Source: Galeruca laticollis (taxonomy: Eukaryota > Arthropoda > Insecta > Coleoptera > Chrysomelidae). Taken from it: DNA of 64,000 bases. The DNA lies in NCBI GenBank assembly GCA_963921935.1, contig OY998175.1, positions 152,201,309 to 152,265,308 on the forward strand, given 5' to 3'. The position numbers and the translations under genes were made by a program. The notes below the pieces were generated by a model. It ran no database searches. It saw only the letters and a program-made list of their open reading frames with translations, and was not told the DNA's origin. Positions within the stretch are counted from its first letter, which is position 1. Every line of letters starts with the position of its first letter. Of the stretch, positions 15,990 to 26,807 are shown piece by piece.

Positions 15990-16713
15990 AGGTGTTAGCA
16001 TCTAACAATGGATTTTCTAGATAAATATATTTGTCTTATTGATAAATTTGATGATTAGGTCAAGGACCTTTTTGTTATTGGTGCCTAAGAGGAATGGCAT
16101 GTTGATTGGGAATTCAATCCCAAGTTCTCAAAGATCTCATATTAGGATGTTGTTGTGAATTTCGAATTTCTTGCATTTTTAGAAGATGTGGTCTAAGTCA
16201 GCGCTTTCATTACACTCTTCGCATAGGTCAGATGTTATTACTTTAATTTTGTTGAGATGAGCGAGGTAAGATGCATGTCCGAATCGCATTCTTATAAGGA
16301 GACCGTCTGTCTTCGGTTGTAAGGAGTGTTCCTGTACCAGCATTTTTTTGGTATATATACTGTGTATAACAAAGTATACTGTGAATTTTTGTTATTGCAA
16401 TAGTTTTCACAGTTTTGTTCCATTTTTTATACAAATTGTTTTTGCATATGTTAATGCAATCCGATAGGCAATTATTCTCAAAATATGCTTCTGTGTCGAT
16501 ACTTTCTTTTGCTAAAATATCTACGTGCTCGTTTTGTTTTATGCCTATGTGACCTTTAACCCAAGCCATTTGTATGTCGAATTTCCTTGAGGTGAGTTGT
16601 CCTAAGATGACTTGAATGTTGTAAATATACGGATGAGATACAATGGAGCTTGGATTATTTGGTTTATTTATACTCTGTAGAACGGATAGTGAGTCTGAAA
16701 ATAACGTAATGTT
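15990..16713 (-). pseudogene. LINE-A RNase H domain (C-terminal part) and Cys-rich tail
   Basis: Directly next to the Gypsy 3' LTR the minus strand reads NITLFSDSLSVLQSI (an RNase H catalytic Asp block). MAWVKGHIGIKQNEHVDILAKE follows at 16569-16505, then a degraded tail with a C-x2-C-x8-H-x4-C pattern (about 16230-16170) common to this type of LINE. The N-terminal half of the same RNase H domain is at 28518 upward. Frameshifts are present. Confidence 0.8.
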
Positions 16714-18401
16714 TGTGACGTGCTTTCTTTCCTCAGAAGAATTACGGACGTCACTATGACTCCCGTGGCTTTACTATCTACCAGATTTTCTCGGGCGCCA
16801 GATTTTTGGGATGGTTTACTCCACCGAACTCTCGGAAATGGTAGCGTCAAGAGTTACCAGGGTAGCAACAGATGGAGGTTAAGTAATTCCAGGGGTCTGT
16901 TGTTTTTGACCTCTATGCCGTGCGAAGTGGGAAACAGGCTTTAATTGTTTACCACTATCGGAAAATGAAACTACCTGTGCTTTATAAAATTTCACAATTT
17001 ATTTCGGTTTCGAAAGAATTTGGGAAAAAGGAAAATAGAACGAACTTCTTAACTATATAATTAAAACAACTAAATTTTAATGAAAGCCCTTCAGTATTTG
17101 CGATTTATATTAAATTACTGCCCAGACCAAAGCACTTTATTACAGAATAAATGTTTTACGCTTACAAGCCTAACGTGCAAAACTCTAATAGTTTTCGGCG
17201 ATCGCCGGTGAAAATCAGCGAAGATTTACTAGCAGTACGGTGAGAATTACACAGAGAAAGCGTTATAAAGGCACTAGCAGTGTTCTACGGGAGCGTTTCT
17301 TGGCATTTGTGTACGGTTTAAGATAGGAGAAACGGTAAATAATAGAGTTATCTCGGTTTTTATGCAGATATTTCTCCGGCCGTTGGTGCTAAAATCAATC
17401 GTGCAAAGATCAGTTAGTCGGCAGAACCCGAAAACCTCTCTCTGGCGAACCTGCTATGGCAGCGAACGCACGTGAGATTATTTCGTTTCACGCCTTGGAA
17501 AACCCTCGAAGATGTCCCTGCTATGGCAGCGAACACAGACGAGATTCCTCCAAGTTGCCTATTATCAAATATTTTAAAGTTACGCTACCAAGGCCTATGG
17601 TACTAGATTCAACACACCCCCGAAATAATTTGAGAGTCCCTCAAGAATTTACCTGCTTTGCAGCGAGAATGCTTGAAAGTTTCTCAACGTTATTTCCTTT
17701 TCCTAGGGTTGTATACCGGAATTGGGATTCCCGAAATATCTTGAAAATCCCCCAAGAATTTACCTGCTTTGCAGCGAGAATGCTTGGGAATTTTCCAATT
17801 ATATTTCTTTTCCCCTGAAGTTACAGCCAACAATAAATTCTTACTTCGGAATCGTACACAAATACGCGGAAAATCACTCAAATTAAACAAGCAGTAAGCA
17901 AAATAAAATCTATTAATACAATTACTAAATACGCTAGAAGCAAAATAAATCTCAACACCAGAAGAATGAAAAATAATTTCTAAATTCGCTTACCTCGCTG
18001 GCGAAAATCAGTCGGCGTTTTCGGTTACGGCGGAAACGGTGGAACTGTCAGAGCAGGAGTCAAAAGAGCACAAGAATCAGGAGTCAAAGAGAGCTATTCC
18101 GTTTCGTTTGCCGGTTTTATACATTCTTTTTCGACCCCACTCAGGAGGTACCCTACTTAGCAATTTTAAGAACGGCGTCGACTGGCGTGCGCGAGCGATG
18201 CAGTAAGAAATACACATTAAATATATACCGGATGTATCACTATACATATTTAAAATTATTAGGAACAAATAAATTTACAGCTTTTGGTGAAAGAGGGGTG
18301 TATAAGCAAATAATGACGGAACTTAATAATAAAATGAGAAATAAAATAGGTACAGTTGAATGTCTGAACGAAAGAAAAAAAAAAAATAGTAACATCGTTA
18401 C
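16714..18401 (-). repeat. Gypsy 3' LTR (1688 bp)
   Basis: Nearly identical to 26829-28513. Differences I see are one A/G near 17000, a 2-nt difference near 18210 and the length of the A run near 18375. It contains internal repeats: CTGCTATGGCAGCGAAC twice (about 17449, 17519), and CAAGAATTTACCTGCTTTGC twice (about 17643, 17752). Open frames inside it are duplicated in the other LTR and show no protein features. Confidence 0.95.
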
Positions 18402-18417
18402 ATCCCCCTCTTTCTTC
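18402..18417 (-). promoter_or_regulatory. Gypsy polypurine tract
   Basis: On the coding strand GAAGAAAGAGGGGGA lies immediately upstream of the 3' LTR, the expected plus-strand priming site. Confidence 0.8.
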
Positions 18418-18632
18418 GGTAAAAAAAAAATTAATAAGTGAAAGTGAAGCTTTCATTATATTTTTTTTTTCCCAATCTTAACCTAAAACGAATATTTTTC
18501 ACACAAGGCTAAACTTCTTTACCCAAGAAAACTTGCAGCGGAGTGGATTCCAAACCTCGCTGGCGTTACTGGAGTCTGGAACTCCTCATACTCAGACTTG
18601 GATACGGGCGGGAAGAGCGTTGCCTCACTCCT

Positions 18633-19355
18633 CTACAGGTGGGGCGGTTCCGAAGCATCGAGTACCGCTGACGAACGCCGGTCTTCTGGAGTTTCCGGGG
18701 AACAGTCACATAGGTTGCATTGAATGCCAACATCTCGGCGGGATCGGGAAACTATGAGTGCTTGAGTTGCTACAGAGCGTCTTCCCGGCTCAGGTGAAGA
18801 ACGGGACATGGATCGGCAAGTAGCTCGGCTTACAGACGGTTGATTCCAGCGGGAACAACGTAAGGACGGCTTCATAACAGTAGTCCTAACTGTCGGCATC
18901 TTGCACAAACAATCTCGGGACATCTGACCAAAACGTCCGCAACGGGAGCAGAATAGGATGGCTTTTCTGCGAGTACAAGCGTCACGGCGGTGTCCGGGAT
19001 ATCCACATTTCCAACATAGATCCCTCTCAATGGGCAAGTAAATGTCATCGCATGTTGGTTCGCTCGATAACTGGCATGTATAGCTGGACTTCTGACCGGT
19101 TCCTCGTCTAATTTCTTCCGGTATTTTGTCTAGTAACGAGGACGTACTGGGCGCTGCAGGAATCTCCGGGTCCATTTCGTTACACTCGGGCACCGGGCTC
19201 ACACCCTGCGTTACTTGGACTGACGGTCCGGCGGTCGTATCTAGATTGGCACTAGGTAGGTCCTCTGGCGGGGCCGATTCGGGCGGGAGGTCATCTTCAT
19301 CCAAACTCTCCATCCCAGATATGTCTAACACTTCAAATGAGGACTCGGAACCCAT
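18633..19355 (-). CDS. Gypsy ORF4: second zinc-knuckle protein downstream of pol (240 aa)
   Basis: Opens MGSESSFEVLDISGMESLDED with an acidic, Pro/Ser-rich N-terminal half. At about residues 117-150 it has CWKCGYPGHRRDAC (a CCHC knuckle) and a second CSRCGRFGQMSRDC block. These resemble the pair at the end of this element's Gag, CWRCGETGHVRANC and CSRCRKEGVLTRDC. The C-terminus is Arg/Ser-rich with another Cys pair (IQCNLCDC). An ORF at this place would usually be env, but no signal peptide or membrane segment is seen. It looks like a gag-derived nucleic-acid-binding accessory protein. Intact. Confidence 0.7.
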   Translation of the reverse strand: MGSESSFEVLDISGMESLDEDDLPPESAPPEDLPSANLDTTAGPSVQVTQGVSPVPECNEMDPEIPAAPSTSSLLDKIPEEIRRGTGQKSSYTCQLSSEPTCDDIYLPIERDLCWKCGYPGHRRDACTRRKAILFCSRCGRFGQMSRDCLCKMPTVRTTVMKPSLRCSRWNQPSVSRATCRSMSRSSPEPGRRSVATQALIVSRSRRDVGIQCNLCDCSPETPEDRRSSAVLDASEPPHL

Positions 19356-19596
19356 GGTGTATAGATTAAGAGGCCGAAAATCTATAAACGAAAAGACAGT
19401 TTAATTCTAGCCGGAACTGTATGCACGAACAAAGTTTCGGGTGCGGGAAGTGCTACACTTGACGTGAGTCTGACTGACACTAGGTTCAAACGGTTCTCCC
19501 CATAAAACAAAAGAAAATTCTTCAAAACATCCCTTAATTACAAAAAACTAAAAAAACAAAATCCTACACAGAACACGCGGACGCACTCACACAGTG

Positions 19597-20382
19597 CTAG
19601 CGTTCGTTAACCGGCGGTAGGTATACCTTACGCAGAACCCCTTGGTCATCGAATAGGTACACCCTACACCAACGTCGCGGATCGGAATTTGCGGGCCGGA
19701 ATGGACGGCTACGGTTGACCCATTCGGTCGGCCACGGATGGTCCTTGGCTTGTTGGAGGGCGAAGGAAATCAGCCGTTGTTGTTCCGTTGGACCTGCTAC
19801 CAACCGGGGTGGAACAGATGGGGCAGGAGGCGGCGGAAATAATGGGTCGAAGGCGTACTGGACATCGGACCGTTGGGTAATTTCTTCGCTGCACTTGACC
19901 CATTCATAATCCTCTGCCGGCAGGACTATCTCTCTCCGGATAACGGTTTCCAGCGTGACCGTCTCCACGTACGTGCCGGCTTCCGGATAGGGGGGTGACG
20001 GCGGCGGTGTGTTGCCCGGGACATACGGCGCTACAGCCATCAGGTCTTCCATGGAGGAACGCTCGGTATCCGGTACCCATTCGAAACCGAATTCAAAGTC
20101 CGACACGTCCTCCCAGGTCGGGACAAAATCTTCCGGGAACAGGGGCGTTTCCGGGAACGTCGAGGTAACAGGCGAGGGAGAAGCTGCGGGGCTGGTCACA
20201 GGGGAAGTTAGATCTATGATCTCTTCTTCCCGTTGCAGGTGTTCTCTTACTTCCGGGGTACATTCCCGTACCTGGGTATCTCGGCTTCTATCTGGCTGAG
20301 GTCGTTCGGCTCGGTCTGTTACTAGGTTTCGGAGAAGTGTGGGATCATTCCCAAGAGGCGGTACTTCATAGTTCGGTTTCAT
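19597..20382 (-). CDS. Gypsy ORF3: acidic, proline-rich accessory protein (261 aa)
   Basis: Begins 12 bp after pol ends, ATG at 20382 (MKPNYEVPPLGNDPTLLRN). It is rich in Pro, Ser, Glu and Asp, with a SPVTSPAASPSPVTS stretch and a PPPSPPYPEAG stretch. The C-terminal 60 residues are more ordered (QQRLISFALQQAKDHPWP, WCRVYLFDDQGVLRKVYLPP). No transmembrane segment, signal peptide or known domain is visible, so it does not look like an envelope protein. Function unknown. Its close spacing to pol and open frame support expression. Confidence 0.6.
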   Translation of the reverse strand: MKPNYEVPPLGNDPTLLRNLVTDRAERPQPDRSRDTQVRECTPEVREHLQREEEIIDLTSPVTSPAASPSPVTSTFPETPLFPEDFVPTWEDVSDFEFGFEWVPDTERSSMEDLMAVAPYVPGNTPPPSPPYPEAGTYVETVTLETVIRREIVLPAEDYEWVKCSEEITQRSDVQYAFDPLFPPPPAPSVPPRLVAGPTEQQRLISFALQQAKDHPWPTEWVNRSRPFRPANSDPRRWCRVYLFDDQGVLRKVYLPPVNER

Positions 20383-20393
20383 TCTGAAAAGTA

Positions 20394-23300
20394 CTAATTA
20401 CTAGCGTTTCCTGAAATCGGTTTCAAGTCTTTAATATGTATCCGATAATAACGCCTGCCTTGTGCATCTTTTAAATCGTACACAACGGGGGATAGAACTT
20501 TCACTACTTTATACGGACCGGAATATTTCGGGGCAAGTTTCGCGGCCACATGGTCTGCGGCGGATGACAGGGTATGTTCTTTTTTCATTACCGAATCACC
20601 TACCGTACATCTCCAGTCCCGGCGGCGTAGATTGTAATATCGGCTTTGCGTCGTAAAGGCTCTAGACAGATTCAGTCGGACTAGCTCGAAACATTCTTGC
20701 AATTTGTTCAAGCTAAGTAAGTGCTGTTCAGAGACTTCATTTTCGGCATTTCCGGCATCATTGGGTGTTTCAGATTCTTCTTTCGCCTGATCTTGTTCCA
20801 CTTCTCGGCGTAGCGTATTCGGGACGTCCAGATCTCTTCCGAAATTGAGAAAGGCGGGAGAAAAGCCGGTAGAGTCGTGCTTAGAGTTATTAATCGCAAA
20901 CTTCAGGTCGGATATTCTCAGATCCCAATCTCGGTGGTCTTGTTCACAATACTGAGCTATCATGGTCTTTAAAGTACGGTTGGCTCTTTCAACAGGGTTA
21001 GCTTGTGGTGTATATGGCGGGGTGAATCGATGGCGTATTCCTAAGCCTCTCAACATTTCCTTAAAGAGCTTACTATCATATTGTGTCCCATTGTCTGATA
21101 ATACGGTGCGAGGACATCCAAACGTGGTCAGAACTTCTTCGTAAAAAGCGTTACTTATCGCGCTAGCGGTCGCTTTTCTGATCGGTTTACACTGTACCCA
21201 TTTTGTGAAACGGTCCTGGAACATGACTATGTAGCAGTTTCCTTTTTTACTGCGCGGCAGCGGTCCGACAATATCGGTACTGACAGTTTCCCAGGGACGT
21301 CGATTTCGGGACGGTTGCATCTTCCCAGCTAACTGCTGTTGAGACGGTTTGTACTTTAAGCATTGCATACAGTCACGGACGTACCTGGTTATGTCCCTAA
21401 ACATTCCTGGCCAGTAGTACATCTTAGCAATCTTCGCTATTGTTTTTGCAATCCCTAAGTGTCCGGCGGTAGGGGCATCGTGATTTTCCTGTAAAACACG
21501 GGATCTTTGTGACTTCGTCACACACAGCTTCCACGGGTCAGACAGTTCAGGCTCACTCAGATCATTCAGGTCCCAAAAATGTCGGTACATTCGTCCTTCT
21601 TTGATGCAGTAATCAGGAAATTTACCTGGGTCTCTCAACACTTCCTCTTTCTTGTTCCGGTACCAGGAACATTCCTCTGGAATATCGGCTATGCACACTT
21701 CCGCTGATTGCTCAGGGGTGTCCGGCAGCGGGTTCCTAGACAGTGCATCGGCTACTCGGTTCATGGTACCTCTTCGGTATTTGATCTCGAAATCGTATTG
21801 TTGCAAAAATATACTCCAGCGGGCTAAACGACCAGATGGACTAGATATAGAATGCAGCCATCGTAAGGACTGGTGGTCAGTTACCACCGTGAAATGATAG
21901 CCTTCTAGATAGGGGCGCATCTTATCAATCCCCCACACTATGGCAAGGCATTCTTTTTCTGTCACTGAGTAGTTCTTTTCAGCTGGACTCAGGGTTCGGC
22001 TCGCGTAAGCTATCACATGTTCATTACCATCTATCTGTTGTGTCAGGGCCACCCCTAATCCATATTCGGAAGCATCGGTTTGCAGCGTAAACGGTAGACT
22101 GAAATCTGGGCAACTTAAAACAGGCGCTTCAGACAAACAGGTCTTGATTCTGGCAAAAGCACATTCTTGTTCTTCAGTCCATTTCCAGCGGTGTGCCTTA
22201 CGTAGTAACTTGGTTAACGGAGCTACTGTCTGAGAAAACGAGGGCACAAAACGGCGGTACCAAGAGGCTACTCCCAAAAATCTTCGTAGCTCACGGACGT
22301 TTCGTGGAGCTGCAAACTTCGAAATACTCTCTACTTTTTCGGGATCGGTACTGATACCTTCTCCGGTAATGACATGACCTAAATATTTCATGGATGGTAA
22401 ACAGAAATGGCATTTTTCTGGGTTTATTTTCAGCTTGGCGTCTCGTAGACGGCGGAAAACCTCACCTAGATTTTTCAGGTGTTCTTCGAACGTTTCTCCT
22501 AGTACAATAATGTCATCCAAATAGGCGAATGCATGCGGATCCAAATCAGGTCCGATAATTCGATCTACTAGTCGCTGAAAGGTGGCCGGCGCTGAATGTA
22601 GACCAAACGGCATAACTGTGAAATGGAAAAGTCCCCGCCCTGGCACGGTAAATGCAGTGATGGGTTTGCTTTCTGGAGCTAAAGGGACTTGCCAATATCC
22701 ACTCTTCAGATCTAGACTGGAGATATACTTTGCGCGTCGCAATTTATCCAGAATAGCATTTATGAATGGAAGAGGGTATGCGTCCTTCCTTGTGACATCA
22801 TTCACCTTCCGAAAGTCAATGCAGAAACGGTTTTTTCCATCCTTTTTCTTAACGATTACCACCGGAGAACTCCACGGACTGCCTGAGGGTTCTATCACCC
22901 TTTCCTTCAGCATCAGGTCCACTTCAGAGTTACAAATCTCTTGCATCTTTGGGTTCTGTGGGCGGTATCGTTGCTTGATCGGAGTTGAGTGCAGTAGGTG
23001 GATCTCGTGTTGTACTAGGTCTGTTGGCCCTTGAACTTCCTCAAATTTCGGTAATTCCATATCGAGGAATCTTCTCAACGTTTCCTCTTGTATTCCTGTT
23101 AGGTTTCGGTCTTGTAACGGCGTTATAGCTTCTATAGGAGATTCTTCGGTAGGTAACTCCCTACTGTCATCAAACTCTCCTAAATCAGACCGGGTTAAGC
23201 CGGTAAATGTTCCAAGTTCCTGGCAGTTATCAGTATTGTTATCAGAGTTTACATCTTTGCAGATTCTTCTAACAGCGGATTCTCGAGGATATTCTATACT

Positions 23301-24203
23301 AGATCTCCCTCTATCACCTTGGGATCTTTCCATGGCTGACTGGGAGATATCAGTCATTATCCTATCAGGTTTCACTCGAGAATATTCAGTATCAGGTCTC
23401 CCTCCATCACCTTCGGCTTCGGGTCCGTTCAAGGCTGACTGGGAGATATCAGTCAATATCCTATCAGTTTCTCCTAGAGGATATTCAGTATCAGATCTCC
23501 CTCCATCACCTTCGGCTTCGGGTCCGGTCAAGGCTGACTGGGAGATATTAGTCAATATCCTATCAGTTTCTCCTAGAGGATATTCAGTATCAGATCTCCC
23601 TCCATCACCTTCGGCTTCGGGTCCGTTCAAGGCTGACTGGGAGATATCAGTCAATATCCTATCAGTTTCTCCTAGAGGATATTCAGTATCAGTAAAGCTT
23701 ACTCTAGCGGTATCTGTAACAGCACCATTTTCCCTCGCAGTATCATTATCAGTAAAAATGGAACTAGCGGTGTCAGTAACGGTCATTTCGCAGGACAACC
23801 CATGATTATTCTCCCCTAGCGGTGGCATTACTGTGTCAATGATTCCTATGGGAGAGGACAGTGTATCTGGTTCTCGACAGTTTACTAGCTTTCCGTCCTG
23901 GTAGATCTTCCCTGTACCTAGTTCTAAGCAGAAATTATACTTCTTCAGTGTATCCAGACCAAGAACCATATCAGCGACCAAACCTGGAAAGTGTTCCAAC
24001 GGTTCCTCCATGATGACGTCATTTACCGTAAGCTGCAGATCATAGATGTCTGTGATAGAAACCAAATTTCCATTTGCTAAACGTGCTCTTGTCGAATGAC
24101 TTATCGTTCGCTTTTGTTGGGAAAATTGTTTCGCTACTGCATCACCCACATACGATCTGATAGCTCCCGTGTCCAGCAAGGCTTTAAACTTGAAGTTTTC
24201 CAT
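20394..24203 (-). CDS. pol: Gypsy Pol polyprotein: protease, RT, RNase H, integrase (1269 aa from first ATG)
   Basis: Aspartic protease motif LLDTGA lies near residue 10. A variable linker contains tandem 33-aa repeats (about residues 170-300). The RT has its YLDD catalytic box near residue 560, and RNase H (DASEYGLG, YSVTEKECLAIVW) follows. The integrase has an HHCC zinc domain (about 910-950), DDE core including SDNGTQYD near 1037 and NPVERANRT near 1067, and a C-terminal GPYKVVKVL segment. The frame is open upstream of the first ATG and overlaps the end of gag in the -1 phase, so the natural product is probably Gag-Pol made by frameshifting. No disabling change seen; likely functional. Confidence 0.93.
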   Translation of the reverse strand: MENFKFKALLDTGAIRSYVGDAVAKQFSQQKRTISHSTRARLANGNLVSITDIYDLQLTVNDVIMEEPLEHFPGLVADMVLGLDTLKKYNFCLELGTGKIYQDGKLVNCREPDTLSSPIGIIDTVMPPLGENNHGLSCEMTVTDTASSIFTDNDTARENGAVTDTARVSFTDTEYPLGETDRILTDISQSALNGPEAEGDGGRSDTEYPLGETDRILTNISQSALTGPEAEGDGGRSDTEYPLGETDRILTDISQSALNGPEAEGDGGRPDTEYSRVKPDRIMTDISQSAMERSQGDRGRSSIEYPRESAVRRICKDVNSDNNTDNCQELGTFTGLTRSDLGEFDDSRELPTEESPIEAITPLQDRNLTGIQEETLRRFLDMELPKFEEVQGPTDLVQHEIHLLHSTPIKQRYRPQNPKMQEICNSEVDLMLKERVIEPSGSPWSSPVVIVKKKDGKNRFCIDFRKVNDVTRKDAYPLPFINAILDKLRRAKYISSLDLKSGYWQVPLAPESKPITAFTVPGRGLFHFTVMPFGLHSAPATFQRLVDRIIGPDLDPHAFAYLDDIIVLGETFEEHLKNLGEVFRRLRDAKLKINPEKCHFCLPSMKYLGHVITGEGISTDPEKVESISKFAAPRNVRELRRFLGVASWYRRFVPSFSQTVAPLTKLLRKAHRWKWTEEQECAFARIKTCLSEAPVLSCPDFSLPFTLQTDASEYGLGVALTQQIDGNEHVIAYASRTLSPAEKNYSVTEKECLAIVWGIDKMRPYLEGYHFTVVTDHQSLRWLHSISSPSGRLARWSIFLQQYDFEIKYRRGTMNRVADALSRNPLPDTPEQSAEVCIADIPEECSWYRNKKEEVLRDPGKFPDYCIKEGRMYRHFWDLNDLSEPELSDPWKLCVTKSQRSRVLQENHDAPTAGHLGIAKTIAKIAKMYYWPGMFRDITRYVRDCMQCLKYKPSQQQLAGKMQPSRNRRPWETVSTDIVGPLPRSKKGNCYIVMFQDRFTKWVQCKPIRKATASAISNAFYEEVLTTFGCPRTVLSDNGTQYDSKLFKEMLRGLGIRHRFTPPYTPQANPVERANRTLKTMIAQYCEQDHRDWDLRISDLKFAINNSKHDSTGFSPAFLNFGRDLDVPNTLRREVEQDQAKEESETPNDAGNAENEVSEQHLLSLNKLQECFELVRLNLSRAFTTQSRYYNLRRRDWRCTVGDSVMKKEHTLSSAADHVAAKLAPKYSGPYKVVKVLSPVVYDLKDAQGRRYYRIHIKDLKPISGNASN
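23395..23695 (-). repeat. Three in-frame 99-bp repeats in pol between protease and RT
   Basis: Each 33-codon unit reads DTEYPLGETDRILT followed by a DISQSALNGPEAEGDGGR-type half. Three near-perfect copies and one diverged copy (YSRVKPDRIMTDISQSAM) follow one another in frame. The copies differ at only a few bases. They lie in the protease-RT linker, where length change is tolerated. Confidence 0.9.
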
Positions 24204-24310
24204 TTGGACGTCAATTTGGGGTCGCGGATCTGACGGTTCGGAAGTCGGATGTTCTTGAGAGGCTAAAAGATTAGGAAACTGTGACGGCCTCCCTTCGGGA
24301 CAGTTTCGGT

Positions 24311-25468
24311 TTAGTTTTCCGGCTTCGAACAGGAACAGTCTCGGGTAAGGACTCCTTCCTTACGGCAGCGGGAACAGAATATTTTCAGCGGATTTCTACA
24401 GTTTGCTCGGACGTGGCCTGTCTCGCCACACCGCCAACACAGTGTACTGGAATTTCTCGGTATAGGTGTTCGACTAACTGGATCAACTGGGCGAGAGCTA
24501 CTGGTACTAGTTATGGGCTCTCGGGGCGGACTGGAAGCTGCATTTGGATTCCGAGATGTATTAGCCGGCGGAAAACGTGGATTAGTTCCTCTTCGCCATC
24601 CACTGGTGCTAGGAATATTTTGGAGTTCTTTTCGTAGCGACTCGAATTCCTTGACCTCTTGACAGAAAGTAGTAAAATCCTTAAAGTCCGTTTTACGGAT
24701 CTGCTGTCTATATTCAGGTAGCAGATTACGATATAGCCAGGCTAATTGTTGTTCATCGGAGAGTTTCCCATGTCTACGCATCAAAGTTTGTAGAACAGTG
24801 ATGTATGCCGATGCCGCCTCATTCCTCCTTTGCAGACGCTTGCTAATTTCCGCCTCTAGGTCTACTTCATAATTAACCGGATAGAAGAAAATGCGAAAAG
24901 CTCTTTCAAAATCCTTCCAGTTTGTCCATCGGCTTCGGTTGTTGCGGAACCATAGTGCTGGTTCACCAGACAGGAACTCGGGTAACACCGGTAGTAACTT
25001 ATCTTGCGGCACATTCTTAGCAGTGCAAATTTCTTCCAGTCGTTCCAGAAAATTTGCCGGATCATCGCGATCTCCAAAGGATACTTTCCAATCGTGCACA
25101 TTCAACGTAGAAGTAACGGGAGTAGTAGTAGTAGTCATGGTTATTACGGAACTCGTGCCTCCAGTGGTTACTGCAATACGGTCAAGCTCTGGAGCTACCG
25201 GGCTACTTGGGTTTAACCCTTTGCCTCCAGCCGGAACGGAATTAGTACTCCTTGGTACAGCTGATGATTTTTTTAGAAAACTAGCTAGTCGTCGGCGTTT
25301 CTCTCTTACGGATCCAGTTGAAGACAGTTGTCGCTTGGTTAGCTCTTCAGAGAGTTTTTCTTTCTTTAGAGAATATATCCAGCCCACAAGCGGCTTATCA
25401 GTGGTTTCCTGTGGGGATGTACGTTTATCGTGACTATCCGTGGAGTCGCTGTATTCACTAGTTGACAT
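24311..25468 (-). CDS. gag: Gypsy Gag (385 aa) with SAP-like start and CCHC knuckles
   Basis: ATG at 25468 (MSTSEYSDSTDSHDK). A short SAP-like helix pair (KLSEELTKRQLSSTGSVREKR) is at residues about 35-65. The capsid-type retrotransposon Gag domain runs about 125-285 (DWKVSFGDRDDPANFLERLEEI, LPEFLSGEPALWFRNNR, LLPEYRQQI). Near the C-terminus is CWRCGETGHVRANC plus a second Cys cluster. It packages the RNA genome into virus-like particles. It ends about 110 bp before the first ATG of pol, but the pol frame overlaps it. Confidence 0.9.
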   Translation of the reverse strand: MSTSEYSDSTDSHDKRTSPQETTDKPLVGWIYSLKKEKLSEELTKRQLSSTGSVREKRRRLASFLKKSSAVPRSTNSVPAGGKGLNPSSPVAPELDRIAVTTGGTSSVITMTTTTTPVTSTLNVHDWKVSFGDRDDPANFLERLEEICTAKNVPQDKLLPVLPEFLSGEPALWFRNNRSRWTNWKDFERAFRIFFYPVNYEVDLEAEISKRLQRRNEAASAYITVLQTLMRRHGKLSDEQQLAWLYRNLLPEYRQQIRKTDFKDFTTFCQEVKEFESLRKELQNIPSTSGWRRGTNPRFPPANTSRNPNAASSPPREPITSTSSSRPVDPVSRTPIPRNSSTLCWRCGETGHVRANCRNPLKIFCSRCRKEGVLTRDCSCSKPEN

Positions 25469-26807
25469 CAGATGTAATCCTCAAATCGGCTCGGTCGGTA
25501 CATCCAGACAAGCAAAATACCCAACGCCGGTTCACCCTCGTTGGCGAAAATTTAAACTAGTTACCTCGAATAAACAAGTCCAGTTCGGATAATCAACAAT
25601 AGAGAAAATTTCTTCAATCAACAACAAATCAATCTCGTATTTCAGATAAAATGAAATAAAACTTAAGACTTGGCGGATCTTTAAACGTAGAAACCAATAC
25701 AAAATTTCTCGCAACAGGAAATACAACTCAAGATACAAATGTAAATTTAGAAATTGAAATCTCCAAGATATTTTCTAGAAAACAAATTCTAAGTCAAAAT
25801 CAGCTTTTATTTCTATTCGATACCCATAACTGTAATATCTATTCAAAATTGTATGGTCAGTAGTGAACGATGATACCAAAATTGCAAGACAACCAGTATA
25901 ATATATTATTGTTAACAGTAAATAATCATTAAAATATTCGCAAACAAAAATTCTAAGTAAAATCACCTTTTGTTTCACAAATTTTGAATTGAAATCGGCT
26001 TTGATTTCTATTCGAAACCCAAAATTACAATACCTATTCAAAATACTATTATCAAAATTGTAGGACAGCCGATATAATATATTGCCAGCAGTAAATAATT
26101 ATTAAAATATCTGCAAATAAAAAGTCTAAGTGAAAATCACCTTTACTTTCTATTTAATACTGAAAATTGTAATCCCTATTTATTGGTACAGCCGGTATAA
26201 TAATTATTAAAATATTTCCATGTAAAATCTATTGATTCTATTTCATTAGCAAAATTACTTCTTTAAAAACGATAACAATTCAATATTTCAGTTAACAACA
26301 AACAAAACCAAAAAAAGAGAGCAATTATCGTTAACAAGAAACGACTAAAAAAAAGAAACTGGTTCTCCTAATTTGAAAAATATTTCTATCGGCAATATTT
26401 TATTGCAACTTCCAAAATATATTCTTTTACGCACTAAATTTAACAAATTAGATCCTACGAGATCTTCGAAATGTTGGTTGAAAATTTTAATTATGGATTT
26501 ATGAAGGTTTACACACTCGTGTTTCTGATTCGGAATTTTAACATCAAAATTCTCTAAATAATTCACAATATGCGGAAGAAAATCCTTAATACAGTTACGA
26601 CAACGGCTCCGGTTTCTATAACGACGGTCTCTGCTCCTTCAACAACGGTATTTGCTCTTACAACTACGGTTCTTGCTTCAATGACAACGATATCTGCTCT
26701 TACAATAACGGTCCTTGCTCCTACAACAACGGTTTCTGTATTTTTCTTACAACAGCGGTCCCTATATTTTCTTACAACAATAGTCCCTATATTTTTTTAC
26801 AACAATA
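25469..26807. other. Gypsy 5' leader (about 1.3 kb) with a tandem-repeat end
   Basis: An AT-rich untranslated leader between the primer binding site and gag. A weak internal duplication occurs at about 25780-26170, where ATTTCTATTCGATACCCATAA-like and ATATAATATATT blocks recur. The last 230 bp (26590-26810) consist of about nine degenerate ~25-bp repeats of the TTACAACAACGGTCCCTGCTC type. No gene seen. Confidence 0.6.

Noticed and set aside
17456..17818. 120-aa frame in the Gypsy LTR, also at 27571-27933
   Set aside because: It is inside both LTRs, has repeated segments and no known motif; LTR frames of this sort are usually chance.
18187..18441. Frames across the Gypsy 3' LTR end and polypurine tract
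   Set aside because: They cross an LTR boundary and reappear in the 5' LTR with a different ending.
23236..23805. 189-aa plus-strand frame with repeats
   Set aside because: It is the antisense shadow of the repeat region in Gypsy pol.
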